Shown: positions 47,436-56,199, counted from the stretch's first letter. The stretch: DNA of 64,000 bases from Cycloclasticus pugetii PS-1 (GCF_000384415.1 NZ_ARVU01000001.1:868001-932000); one strand, 5' to 3'. A program made the numbers and translations. Notes: a model not told the origin generated them from the sequence alone.

Positions 47436-48254
47436 ATGGATGAATTAAATAACCCAGCAGGTAGGCTCCTTGCAATAATCAAGGAAGGTGGATCTCATGG
47501 TAAAGATGAACAATGCATAAAAGTGTGGTCAACCTTACTTAAAGTACCCCTTCAAGAAACTCCAGTTCTGCTTCAAAGAATTGGGCATGTAATGTCATTA
47601 CCAGATCGAATAGCAGAAGCCATATATAGCATCTCTGATGTTAATCATGATATTTATCTTAAATGGCATTCAAGAGTTATGGCTGGTGTCCAAATGACAA
47701 ATTTCCAAAATCCATGGAAATCATTCATTGATCGGTTTGATGCAGAAATTATGTATGGAATTGAAATTTGTGCAGATACGCTATCACGGTCATGCCCTGA
47801 AAAGGTTATACCACAATCAACATTAAATGAATTATTAAGTAAAATAGCTGAACTGCAAAAAGAATTCTCAGAGCATGATCTACCACCTAATCTTGCTCAA
47901 TTTATTTGTCAACAATTAGAAGAAATTAAACAGGCTATCAATGAGTATCCATACCTAGGAACAAAACCATTAGAAGCTGCTTTAGAGAAAAGCATTGGTA
48001 AAATTGTTGTATGTCCACAGATATATAAGAATTGTCAAAAGTCTACTTATGGTAAAAAGTTTTGGGAGTTTATGGGGTATCTTGCAATATCAGTCACAAT
48101 TACTACTGGTGCAATACAAATTGGTAAAGATGTAGTTAATTTATTGCCAGCAAAAACTGCAGCATCAACTGCTGAAATAGAGATTGAAAAACCAGAAGTA
48201 GATAGCAAAGCGTCTAATGAAACAACGAGCGATAGCATTACAATTAAAACATAA
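47436..48254 (+). CDS. Cassette gene 1: unknown protein with a C-terminal membrane helix
   Basis: A 272-residue protein that I do not recognise. ATG 47436 has GGAGGGG (47419-47425) upstream and is preferred over ATG 47403. The soluble part (1-205) is mostly helical with a Trp-rich segment (KWHSRVMAGVQMTNFQNPW) and is followed by one probable membrane helix at about 210-232 and a polar, acidic tail rich in Ser, Thr and Glu. Base composition is more AT-rich than nrdJ. The TAA stop codon is part of the attC site that follows (TAAC), as in integron cassettes. No promoter is evident directly upstream. Confidence 0.7.
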   Translation: MDELNNPAGRLLAIIKEGGSHGKDEQCIKVWSTLLKVPLQETPVLLQRIGHVMSLPDRIAEAIYSISDVNHDIYLKWHSRVMAGVQMTNFQNPWKSFIDRFDAEIMYGIEICADTLSRSCPEKVIPQSTLNELLSKIAELQKEFSEHDLPPNLAQFICQQLEEIKQAINEYPYLGTKPLEAALEKSIGKIVVCPQIYKNCQKSTYGKKFWEFMGYLAISVTITTGAIQIGKDVVNLLPAKTAASTAEIEIEKPEVDSKASNETTSDSITIKT

Positions 48255-48323
48255 CAAGGTAAATAACCTGACATTTTTTTTCGCTAGCGCTCTCAAAATG
48301 ACAGGTTATTTACGGCGTTAGCC
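48249..48323. other. attC-type recombination site 1 (integron cassette)
   Basis: TAAC (48252-48255) faces GTTA (48317-48320). Between them GTAAATAACCTGACATTTT (48259-48277) pairs with AAAATGACAGGTTATTTAC (48295-48313), 18 of 19 positions, with one A-A mismatch as an extrahelical base and an AAG/GGC internal loop. The outer core is GTTAGCC. A CGCTAGCG palindrome is in the loop. Stop codon inside TAAC, imperfect folded arms and the GCGTTAG end are the marks of attC. Confidence 0.85.
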
Positions 48324-48348
48324 TCAAATAATAAAATGGAGCACTGAA

Positions 48349-49308
48349 TTGGCAATTTTGGATTTTAAAGAAATAGCAGAGGCTCATAAGGCAACTGGAC
48401 TGCAAGATACATTCGAGTTATTTACCAGAGATTTCCTGTCCTTTATGGGTTACAAAGTTATCACCGACCCTGATCGTGGTGCTGACGGTGGAGTTGACTT
48501 AATCGTTGAAGAAAGAAGAACAGGTGTTGGTGGTGAAACCAATATTAAATGGCTCGTTAGTTGTAAGCATAAAGCATTTAGTGGGAAATCTGTTTCACCT
48601 ATAGACGATGCCAATATAAGGGATAGAGTAGAGTCTAATGGTTGCCAGGGGTTTATTGGATTTTACTCAACATTAGCTAGTACAGGATTATCAACCAATC
48701 TTGAAGGAATGAAGGATAAGCTGGAATATCAGGTATTTGATAAAGAAAAAATAGAAGGACAGCTTCTTCATTCTGCAAAAGGCCTAGAAATTGCTGAAAG
48801 ATACTTTCCTGTTTCATTATCAGAATGGCGAACTGAAAACCCACAGCCAGCCAAAATATTTGTTGAGAAACCTAGTTTGAAATGCAAGGTCTGTGAAAAA
48901 GAACTTCTTGAACAAGATGATAATGGTGTTATTACTTTATGGCAGAGAAAACGAAAAGATTACGAAAAAGAGAAAGAACATTTTGAGTATGTGTTCTGGA
49001 CGTGTCGTGGACGCTGTGACTCTGTTCTTGCTCAAGCCATCAGGGCTAAAACCAATCAGCTAATTGATGGTTGGGAAGATATTTCTGATGTAATGATGCC
49101 AACTATATTTATAAAATGGGTAATGAGTATCATGAATGAACAGCGCAGTGGTGTTGTATATTCTGACGAAGCATATGAAAGCCTAAAAGAATTTATGCTT
49201 CAAGTATTTCCATATGTCTCTCGTCATCTTACAGCCAAAGAAACTGAGCATGTTAAATCTCTGGGTATGATTCCGTCATATCTTGGTGGTTTAGGCTATG
49301 AAGGCTAA
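48349..49308 (+). CDS. Cassette gene 2: Mrr-like restriction endonuclease family protein
   Basis: A 319-residue protein with an N-terminal PD-(D/E)XK nuclease domain of the Mrr type: GADGGVDLIVEE (D50) and WLVSCKHK (C72-K73-H74-K75, the xxK end of the motif). The second half has KCKVCEK (about 188-193) and TCRGRC (about 229-234), likely one zinc site, and a helical C-terminus. No methyltransferase or specificity gene is nearby, so it may act alone, e.g. on modified DNA or as a defence effector. The start is TTG at 48349 with TGGAG seven bases upstream. Its stop codon lies in the next attC. Confidence 0.8.
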   Translation: MAILDFKEIAEAHKATGLQDTFELFTRDFLSFMGYKVITDPDRGADGGVDLIVEERRTGVGGETNIKWLVSCKHKAFSGKSVSPIDDANIRDRVESNGCQGFIGFYSTLASTGLSTNLEGMKDKLEYQVFDKEKIEGQLLHSAKGLEIAERYFPVSLSEWRTENPQPAKIFVEKPSLKCKVCEKELLEQDDNGVITLWQRKRKDYEKEKEHFEYVFWTCRGRCDSVLAQAIRAKTNQLIDGWEDISDVMMPTIFIKWVMSIMNEQRSGVVYSDEAYESLKEFMLQVFPYVSRHLTAKETEHVKSLGMIPSYLGGLGYEG

Positions 49309-49382
49309 CAAAGCCATTAACTCGGACGCCAAAAACTGCGCTGCGCTCCATTTTTTGGCTCCGGTTATGGTAGGCGTTACAC
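49303..49382. other. attC-type recombination site 2 (integron cassette)
   Basis: GGCTAAC at 49303-49309 and GCGTTAC at 49374-49380 are the outer core sites. Left-arm segments CCATTAAC, CGGA and GCCAAAAA pair with TTTTTGGC, TCCG and GTTATGG of the right arm, with bulged extra bases on the left strand, exactly the asymmetric hairpin of attC. The loop is CTGCGCTGCGCTCCA. The stop codon of the nuclease gene is inside TAAC. Confidence 0.9.
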
Positions 49383-49387
49383 GTACT

Positions 49388-49437
49388 AAAAATCAATGGG
49401 GTCATAAAAATCAATGGGGTCAGACTCGATTGATTTT
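49388..49437. repeat. REP/RAYT-type direct repeat and hairpin, right of the cassettes
   Basis: AAAAATCAATGGGGTCA occurs twice in tandem, at 49388-49404 and 49406-49422. The second copy continues into a perfect 9-bp hairpin: AAAATCAAT (49407-49415) pairs with ATTGATTTT (49429-49437) around GGGGTCAGACTCG. The GGGGTCAG core is the type seen next to REP-associated tyrosine (Y1) transposases. Confidence 0.75.
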
Positions 49438-49513
49438 AAAAGAGGGCCAGTTTAAGTCCAGACGATGTGATTAAAAGGGCTTTATCATGGCGTAATTACT
49501 TTGTTGTGTTGTA

Positions 49514-49573
49514 ATGGGTGAACCTCAGCACGCTATCGTTCGTGGTAACAACGCTAAGCTCTTGGTTTCCTAG
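49514..49573 (+). pseudogene. Remnant of a REP-associated Y1 transposase (RAYT) N-terminus
   Basis: The frame ATG 49514 to TAG 49571 encodes MGEPQHAIVRGNNAKLLVS. The core PQHAIVRGNN matches the first strand of RAYT transposases (P-x-HVIQRGNNR). No HUH motif or further open frame follows, so the gene is destroyed. The rest of the gap (49438-49866) shows stop codons in all frames and no other feature I can support. Confidence 0.5.
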
Positions 49574-49866
49574 TCGCGTATTATGATCTAACCCACATCA
49601 CTAGGGTACGGGGTATAAGCTTCAACAGCCCAAAGATAACGTATTACTAATAAGTAAACTCAATATCACTTTGTGATGAAATATTAGGTACTACAACGGT
49701 ATTTTGTGTTTAGCTGCTTCTGCATTACAAAAGCTGTGGTCGTTATAGGCTTGATGTATTTGGCGAGATATTTTAAGCGTTTGTTTACGTGTTTTAATGC
49801 TAGAATTGAAAAACAACGAATAAAGTTGGCGCTATATTTAAACGTTATTATTTGGCATAACTGTTG

Positions 49867-50226
49867 ATGAAAAAAGTTGTTACATCGTTACTGATATTTT
49901 GTTTGATGGCTGCTCCGGCCGTGTCGATATCGGGTGCGTGTTCTAACATGGACAAAGTTGATAGCCTTTCAAAGGCCTTTAAGCATGCAAATAGCGGTGC
50001 GACTCATCAGCAACACCAGCAAGCATCTATGGTTAACGAGACTCATATGGGTTGTGAATGCTCTGATAATATAAATTGTGTCGGTCATGCATCTGCCTAT
50101 GTGGCGACAAACAATGTAGTGCCTAAATCGTTGGGCTTGTCTTCCATTTTTATAACCTATAGCGCCATCGAAAGGCCTAATGAATCACTCTCGCCTGAAA
50201 TAAAACCTCCCAGACCCTCTGCTTAA
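49867..50226 (+). CDS. Small exported Cys/His-rich protein ahead of the copper efflux genes
   Basis: A 119-residue precursor with a signal peptide (about 1-24, ending SGACS). The mature part has a histidine/glutamine run (ATHQQHQQASM) and a cluster HMGCECSDNINCVGH, good for binding a soft metal such as Cu(I). It is the first gene before the cus-type operon. CopL-type and DUF2946-like proteins take this position in other bacteria, but I cannot assign it to either. A TTG three bases before the ATG could also start it. Confidence 0.6.
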   Translation: MKKVVTSLLIFCLMAAPAVSISGACSNMDKVDSLSKAFKHANSGATHQQHQQASMVNETHMGCECSDNINCVGHASAYVATNNVVPKSLGLSSIFITYSAIERPNESLSPEIKPPRPSA

Positions 50227-50376
50227 GACAGGGGGTTAATGCGCCTGTAGTTTAAGCAAAAAGCAACGCAGTAGAAGAACTACGCGTCTAGTTTTAGTTG
50301 TTTATCTTACCGCTTAAGAACCCTCAATACCCTTTGTTGATAACACAAAGTCAACGTTTGAAGAGATGAGGATAAT

Positions 50377-51657
50377 ATGGATTTATTGAGAAGGTGGGCA
50401 CAATTAACTATATTGATAGCAATATTTAGCAACGCCCAAGCTGAAAATTCTGATGCGCTATCATTACAAACAGCGCTTGATCTAGCATTACGAAATAACC
50501 CGAGCCTAGCGGAAATAAAGGTACGGTCTGAGGCGATGGCTTATATTCCATCTCAAGTGGCAACATTACCTGATCCGGTGATCAGTTTTAATGCGCTGAA
50601 CTTACCAACGGATAGTTTTGACGTAGGCCAAGAAAACATGACTCAGTTACAGGCTGGGTTCTCCCAACAGATTCCTTTTCCTGGTAAGTTGGCATTACGT
50701 GAACAGACGGCGACACATGAAGCACAAGCGGCTGCTCATACGGTTGTAGAAGCACGTTGGTTATTATTGCGTGATGTGAAACAAGCGTGGTGGAGTCTGT
50801 TGTACCTTGATCATGCATTAAAAATAATGGCTGCTAATCAACGTTTATTACAGCAATTTGTTGATATTGCTCAATCTAAATATCAAGTGGGTCAAGGGTT
50901 GCAGCAAGACGTGTTGTTAGCGCAGCTAGAATTGTCTAAATTGCTAGACAATACACTTAGCTTACAAGCCGCGCGTGATTCAGTTAGGGCACGTTTAAAT
51001 AGCTTAATTGATCGTTCCTCAGACCAGCCGATAGTGTTGACAGTTATGCCTGATGAGCATTTGCCGACTCTAAAAAAAGAAGCTGAACTATTCGCGTTTG
51101 CTAATGGACATCGCGCCTTACTAGCAGTAAAGCGTGAATCTGTTAAGGCCGCTAAATCACAACGAGACTTAGCAGAAAAGGATTTTTACCCCGATTTTAA
51201 TGTTGGTGCTTTTTATAGTGTGCGCGACGATATGCCCAATGGGCAAGAGCGTGCTGACTTGCTTAGTGTGCGGCTTAGTATGAATGTGCCAATTTTTACG
51301 GATCATAAACAGCAAAAAGCGGTTGATCAAAGGAACAAGGAAGTGCTGCAACAAAAGTTTTCCTTGCGTGATGCAACGAATCGAGTACATAGCGAAATAT
51401 CCACGGCCTATAGTCAATATCAAAAGAGTAGGCAACAAGTACTGTTATTTAAAACGGGCATTATTCCTCAAGCCAGACAAACGGTTGCATCCATGCTGGC
51501 GGGTTATCAGGTGGACAAGGTGGACTTTTTAAATTTAGTGCGAAGTCAGATTACGCTTTACAACTATGAAACCCAATACTGGAAAGCTTTAACAGAAGCC
51601 CAACAAGTGTTGGCACAATTAATTGCCGTTGTTGGCAAGGAAGAGATTTATGAGTAA
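50377..51657 (+). CDS. cusC: TolC-family outer membrane factor of heavy-metal efflux (CusC-like)
   Basis: A 426-residue outer-membrane channel with signal peptide 1-22 (ending NAQAENS) and the double outer-membrane-efflux repeat: ALDLALRNNPSLAEIKVRSEAM first, GLQQDVLLAQLELSKLLDNTL and the second-half QARQTVASMLAGYQVDKVDFLNLVRSQITLYNYE. There is no lipobox cysteine, unlike E. coli CusC. Together with the next two genes it forms the tripartite pump. ATGAG precedes its start at the right distance; its stop overlaps cusB. Confidence 0.85.
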   Translation: MDLLRRWAQLTILIAIFSNAQAENSDALSLQTALDLALRNNPSLAEIKVRSEAMAYIPSQVATLPDPVISFNALNLPTDSFDVGQENMTQLQAGFSQQIPFPGKLALREQTATHEAQAAAHTVVEARWLLLRDVKQAWWSLLYLDHALKIMAANQRLLQQFVDIAQSKYQVGQGLQQDVLLAQLELSKLLDNTLSLQAARDSVRARLNSLIDRSSDQPIVLTVMPDEHLPTLKKEAELFAFANGHRALLAVKRESVKAAKSQRDLAEKDFYPDFNVGAFYSVRDDMPNGQERADLLSVRLSMNVPIFTDHKQQKAVDQRNKEVLQQKFSLRDATNRVHSEISTAYSQYQKSRQQVLLFKTGIIPQARQTVASMLAGYQVDKVDFLNLVRSQITLYNYETQYWKALTEAQQVLAQLIAVVGKEEIYE

Positions 51658-52972
51658 CAAGATATTATGGATAGCTGCGCCTGCAATGCTGGCATTGGGG
51701 CTGGGTTTAGGGTATTGGTTTGCAAGTACGCCACAGACAAGTGCTCCGAGCACAATACCACCGAAAAAAAGTGATATTTTATTCTATCGTCACCCGATGA
51801 ACCCAGAGATTACCTCACCTGTCCCTGCAAAAGGTGAAATGGGAATGGACTATACACCGGTGTATGCAGGCGATGAGCAAATGAATAAAGCACCGATAGG
51901 CACGGTTAAAATTGATGGGGTCACAACGCAAAATATTGGGGTAAGAACGACTAAGGCTAAAGAAGAGGCAATGTCACATATTGTTAGGGCTGTTGGCCGA
52001 GTGGATTATGACGAGCAGAACATGGTTAGGCTGCACCCTAAAATTGAGGGCTGGGTTGAAGACATGTACGTTGATAAAACCGGACAATGGGTTAAAAAGG
52101 ATACTCAATTACTTAATATTTATTCGCCACAATTAGTCGCTAGCCAAGAAGAGTATTTATTGGCACTTAAAAATAATAAAGCCTTGGAAAAAAGCCCGAT
52201 AGACACGATTCGTAAAGGCGCTGAACAGCTACTTAAAAGTTCACGTGAGCGACTTAAACTCTTCGACTTTCCGGCTCATCAACTGTTGGAATTAGATAAA
52301 ACCGGTCGGGTGAAAAAAAATATTCATATTCATAGCCCAGCAGAAGGGATTGTGATGAAAATAGGTGCGCGTAACGGTCAATTTGTCACCCCTCAAACAG
52401 AAATTTATATGATTGCGGACTTAAGGACTGTCTGGGTGTATGCGAATATTTATGAATATGAATTGCCGTGGATTAATGAAGGTGATCTTGTGGAAATGCA
52501 ATTAGTGGGTATTCCAGGGCGCATTTTTAAAGGTCATTTAGCCTACATTTACCCATATGCAGAATCAGAAACAAGAACGATTAAAGTACGATTGGTGTTT
52601 GATAACCCTGAGTTATTACTAAAGCCGAATATGTTTGCTGATTTAACTATCCATGCAAACCCCCAGTCCAACGAAGTGGTAATTCCGTCTGAAGCCGTGA
52701 TTCGATCGGGTTCACGCAACCAGGTATTTGTGGTGCGTGATAAAGGAAAGTTTGAACCTAGACTAGTAACCTTAGGGTTAGAATCTAATGGCAAAATTGC
52801 TGTGTTAGAGGGGCTAAAAGCGGGCGAAGAGGTGGTTACGTCGGCTCAGTTTTTGATAGATTCTGAATCGAAATTACGTGAGGCCACGGCAAAAATGCTT
52901 GAGTCGATGTCGAGCGATAAACAAACAAGCAGCTCAAAAATGCAGATGCCGCAGGAGATAACGCATGATTAA
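51650..52972 (+). CDS. cusB: Periplasmic adaptor of copper/silver RND efflux (CusB-like)
   Basis: A 440-residue membrane-fusion protein with an N-terminal anchor (about 5-25), a heavy-metal-binding domain YRHPMNPEITSPVPAKGEMGMDYTP in outline at 46-70, and the barrel-sandwich and hairpin domains (KIEGWVEDMYVDKTGQWVKKDTQLLNIYSPQLVASQEEYL). ATG 51650 overlaps the cusC stop (ATGAGTAA) and has GGAAG upstream; a longer frame from 51623 lies inside cusC. It overlaps cusA by 8 bases. Confidence 0.9.
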   Translation: MSNKILWIAAPAMLALGLGLGYWFASTPQTSAPSTIPPKKSDILFYRHPMNPEITSPVPAKGEMGMDYTPVYAGDEQMNKAPIGTVKIDGVTTQNIGVRTTKAKEEAMSHIVRAVGRVDYDEQNMVRLHPKIEGWVEDMYVDKTGQWVKKDTQLLNIYSPQLVASQEEYLLALKNNKALEKSPIDTIRKGAEQLLKSSRERLKLFDFPAHQLLELDKTGRVKKNIHIHSPAEGIVMKIGARNGQFVTPQTEIYMIADLRTVWVYANIYEYELPWINEGDLVEMQLVGIPGRIFKGHLAYIYPYAESETRTIKVRLVFDNPELLLKPNMFADLTIHANPQSNEVVIPSEAVIRSGSRNQVFVVRDKGKFEPRLVTLGLESNGKIAVLEGLKAGEEVVTSAQFLIDSESKLREATAKMLESMSSDKQTSSSKMQMPQEITHD

Positions 52973-55900
52973 TGCAATTATCAACGGCTCGATTAAAAAC
53001 CGATTCATGGTGTTAGTGGCCACGCTGATTGTTGCTGTGGCAGGCCTTTGGAGTTATCAAAATACCTATTTGGACGCGATCCCCGACTTGTCCGATGTGC
53101 AAGTAATTATTTTTACCAAATACCCCGGTCAAGCGCCACAAGTGGTTGAAGATCAGGTGACTTATCCATTAACCACAGCAATGTTATCTGTTCCTCGGTC
53201 TAAAACAGTTCGTGGCTATTCCTTTTTTGGTTTTTCATTTGTCTATATTATTTTTGAAGATGGCACCGATATGTATTGGGCGCGTTCACGAGTGCTTGAA
53301 TCGCTGAATTTTGTTAACAGTAAACTGCCTAATGGTGTAACACCGACACTGGGCCCAGATGCGACCGGGGTGGGCTGGGTGTATGAATATGCCTTGGTGG
53401 ATAAAAGCGGACAACATGATTTATCCCAATTAAGATCGATTCAAGACTGGTATTTACGCTACCCGCTACAAACGGTTGATGGTGTGTCTGAAGTTGCTTC
53501 GGTGGGTGGCTATGTCAAACAATATCAGGTTGAAGTTGATCCGAATGCATTGCAAGCCTATGGCATCTCGTTAAATAAAGTTAAACAAGCCATTAAACGG
53601 TCTAATAATGATGTGGGTGGGCGTTTAATTGAGCGTGCAGAAACAGAATATATGGTTCGTGGTTTAGGCTACATTCGATCGTTAGATGACCTGAATAGTA
53701 TTCCTGTTGCTGTTGATAGTAATGGCACACCGATACGTTTAAAAGATATTGCTAATGTGCAAACAGGGCCTGAACTTAGGCGAGGCGTGGTTGAGTTAAA
53801 CGGAGAGGGTGAAGTAGTCGGTGGTGTGGTTATTATGCGCTATGGTGAAAATGCATTATCAACCATTGAAGGGGTCAGAAAAAAATTAGACGAGCTAAAA
53901 AAAGGGCTGCCTGAAGGGGTTGAAATTGTGCCTGTATATGACCGTGGTCACCTTATCGAACGAGCAGTAGCAAGCCTTAATGAGGCTCTATTGCAAGAAT
54001 TGGCGGTTGTTAGTTTAGTGGTTATTTTATTCTTACTACATGTGCGCTCTGCCTTGGTTGCTATTATTACCCTGCCGATGGGGATTCTTATGGCGTTTAT
54101 CGTGATGAAATGGCAAGGCTTAAACGCTAATATTATGTCCTTAGGTGGTATTGCCATTACCATTGGTACGATGGTTGATGGTGCCATTGTAATGGTGGAA
54201 AACGCACATAAGCACCTAGCGCAAGCAACAAAAGAAAAAGGCGCTAAGCTAAGTGATAATGAACGCTGGACGACGATTGCAGCGGCCTCGCGTGATGTAG
54301 GGCCTGCGCTGTTCTTCTCCCTGCTTATTATTACCGTATCTTTTTTACCCATTTTCACCATGCAAGCGCAAGAAGGCCGTATGTTTAGCCCGTTAGCCTT
54401 TACCGCCTCTTACGCGATGGCAGCTGCCGCTATATTGGCAGTGACATTGGTGCCCGTAATGATGGGGTATTTCATCCGCGGTAAAGTAATATCAGAAAAG
54501 GAAAACCCTATTAACCGTGTGATGCACACCATGCATACACCAGCACTGAGATTAGCCATGCGGTGGCGAAAGGTAACGGTTTTATTAGCCTTGTGTTTAA
54601 TCTTATTGACTGTATACCCATTTTCAAAATTAGGTAGTGAGTTTATGCCGCCATTAGATGAGGGGGACCTTTTATATATGCCGATTACCTTTCCGGGCAT
54701 ATCTATTACCAAGGCTAAAGAGGTGCTTCAGCAAACGGATAAAATCTTAAAAACATTTCCAGAGGTGCACCACGTATTTGGCAAGGTAGGACGGGCCGAA
54801 ACGGCAACCGATTCTGCGCCGCTCTCAATGATAGAAACAACTATTCGTTTAAAACCTAAAGAAGATTGGCCGGACCCGAATAAAACAACTCAGCAGTTAA
54901 CTGCCGAAATGGACCGGGCAATCCAGTTTCCGGGGCTAACAAACGCCTGGACAATGCCGATTAAAACACGACTTGATATGTTATCGACGGGGATTAAAAC
55001 ACCGGTTGGAATAAAAGTCTCTGGTCCTGATTTAAATAAACTTCAGGTCTTATCTGGGCAGATTGAGCGTGCAATGAAAACGTTACCAGAAACTATTTCA
55101 GCGTTTGGTGATCGAGCTGTTGGAGGCTATTATTTAGACGTTGATATCAATCGAGCGACGGCTTCCCGTTATGGTTTAACGACCGGTGATGTGCAAGATG
55201 TCATACAAACTGCTATTGGTGGTATGAATGTTACTGAAACGGTAGAAGGCTTAGAGCGGTATCCCGTTAATGTGCGTTACCCAAGGGAGTTGCGTGATGA
55301 TGTGGAAAATTTGAAACGAGTTCTGATTTCAACACCAACAGGCAGCCAAATTCCTTTAGTGCAGATAGCCGATTTAACGTATAGACGAGGCCCGCCGGTT
55401 ATAAAAAGTGAAAACTCACGTCCCAATGCATGGGTCTATGTAGATATCAGCAGTTCTGATATTGGGGGTTTTGTTGATAAGGCCAAAAAAGTGTTGGCTG
55501 CGCAAGTAGACATACCTGCAGGTTATACGATTGTTTGGTCAGGGCAATTTGAATATATGGAACGAGCAGCGAAGCGATTGCAACTTGTTGTGCCAGCCAC
55601 GTTAATGATTATTTTTATCCTGTTGTATCTAAACTTTCGTAATCTTTTAGAGCCGATTATTGTAATGCTTGCTTTGCCGTTTGCCGTTATCGGCGGTATT
55701 TGGATGTTGTATTTTAATGACTATAACTTATCGGTAGCGGTGTATGCGGGGTTTATCGCGTTAGCGGGTATGGCGGCTGAAATAGGCGTGTTAGTGTTAA
55801 GTTTTATTGATATGGAAATAGCTACACGGCGTACAAAAAGCACACAACCGCTAACACGAGGTGAACTTATACAAGCGTGTCAGCAGGCCACCTCAAAGCG

Positions 55901-56102
55901 TGTTCGCCCTGTAGTGATGACCGCGGTATCAACCATGGCGGGATTAATCCCTATTATGCTTAGCAGCGGTACTGGTTCGGACGTTACCCATCGTATTGCC
56001 GCCCCAATGTTAGGCGGTATGTTAACGGTCTTAATTTTGAATTTATTGGTATTGCCAGTGATTTATAGTTTTGTATTGCAGTACCAAGAGCAGAAGACGT
56101 GA
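52965..56102 (+). CDS. cusA: Copper/silver RND efflux pump CusA-like (HME family)
   Basis: Inner-membrane proton-driven pump of 1045 residues. The membrane charge relay is MVDGAIVMVENAHK at 403-416 with D405. The copper-binding methionines of E. coli CusA (M573, M623, M672) have counterparts at M572 (LYMP), M622 (PLSMIET) and M672 (RLDMLSTGIKTP), which argues for Cu(I)/Ag(I) rather than Co/Zn/Cd. Twelve membrane helices and both periplasmic porter domains are complete. With cusC and cusB it makes a full tripartite efflux system; no two-component or CueR regulator is in the window. Confidence 0.92.
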   Translation: MINAIINGSIKNRFMVLVATLIVAVAGLWSYQNTYLDAIPDLSDVQVIIFTKYPGQAPQVVEDQVTYPLTTAMLSVPRSKTVRGYSFFGFSFVYIIFEDGTDMYWARSRVLESLNFVNSKLPNGVTPTLGPDATGVGWVYEYALVDKSGQHDLSQLRSIQDWYLRYPLQTVDGVSEVASVGGYVKQYQVEVDPNALQAYGISLNKVKQAIKRSNNDVGGRLIERAETEYMVRGLGYIRSLDDLNSIPVAVDSNGTPIRLKDIANVQTGPELRRGVVELNGEGEVVGGVVIMRYGENALSTIEGVRKKLDELKKGLPEGVEIVPVYDRGHLIERAVASLNEALLQELAVVSLVVILFLLHVRSALVAIITLPMGILMAFIVMKWQGLNANIMSLGGIAITIGTMVDGAIVMVENAHKHLAQATKEKGAKLSDNERWTTIAAASRDVGPALFFSLLIITVSFLPIFTMQAQEGRMFSPLAFTASYAMAAAAILAVTLVPVMMGYFIRGKVISEKENPINRVMHTMHTPALRLAMRWRKVTVLLALCLILLTVYPFSKLGSEFMPPLDEGDLLYMPITFPGISITKAKEVLQQTDKILKTFPEVHHVFGKVGRAETATDSAPLSMIETTIRLKPKEDWPDPNKTTQQLTAEMDRAIQFPGLTNAWTMPIKTRLDMLSTGIKTPVGIKVSGPDLNKLQVLSGQIERAMKTLPETISAFGDRAVGGYYLDVDINRATASRYGLTTGDVQDVIQTAIGGMNVTETVEGLERYPVNVRYPRELRDDVENLKRVLISTPTGSQIPLVQIADLTYRRGPPVIKSENSRPNAWVYVDISSSDIGGFVDKAKKVLAAQVDIPAGYTIVWSGQFEYMERAAKRLQLVVPATLMIIFILLYLNFRNLLEPIIVMLALPFAVIGGIWMLYFNDYNLSVAVYAGFIALAGMAAEIGVLVLSFIDMEIATRRTKSTQPLTRGELIQACQQATSKRVRPVVMTAVSTMAGLIPIMLSSGTGSDVTHRIAAPMLGGMLTVLILNLLVLPVIYSFVLQYQEQKT

Positions 56103-56199
56103 CACGCTGTTCAGTTTTAGTATTTAGGCATCAGGTGTCGGGGCATTTAGTTAAAATGTTCTATAAAGCAAGAATAATGTTATGTTACTGATCTATTAA

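Noticed and set aside
51623-51649. Longer N-terminus for the CusB-like protein
   Set aside because: It would lie inside cusC; ATG 51650 has a ribosome site and a signal-anchor right after it.
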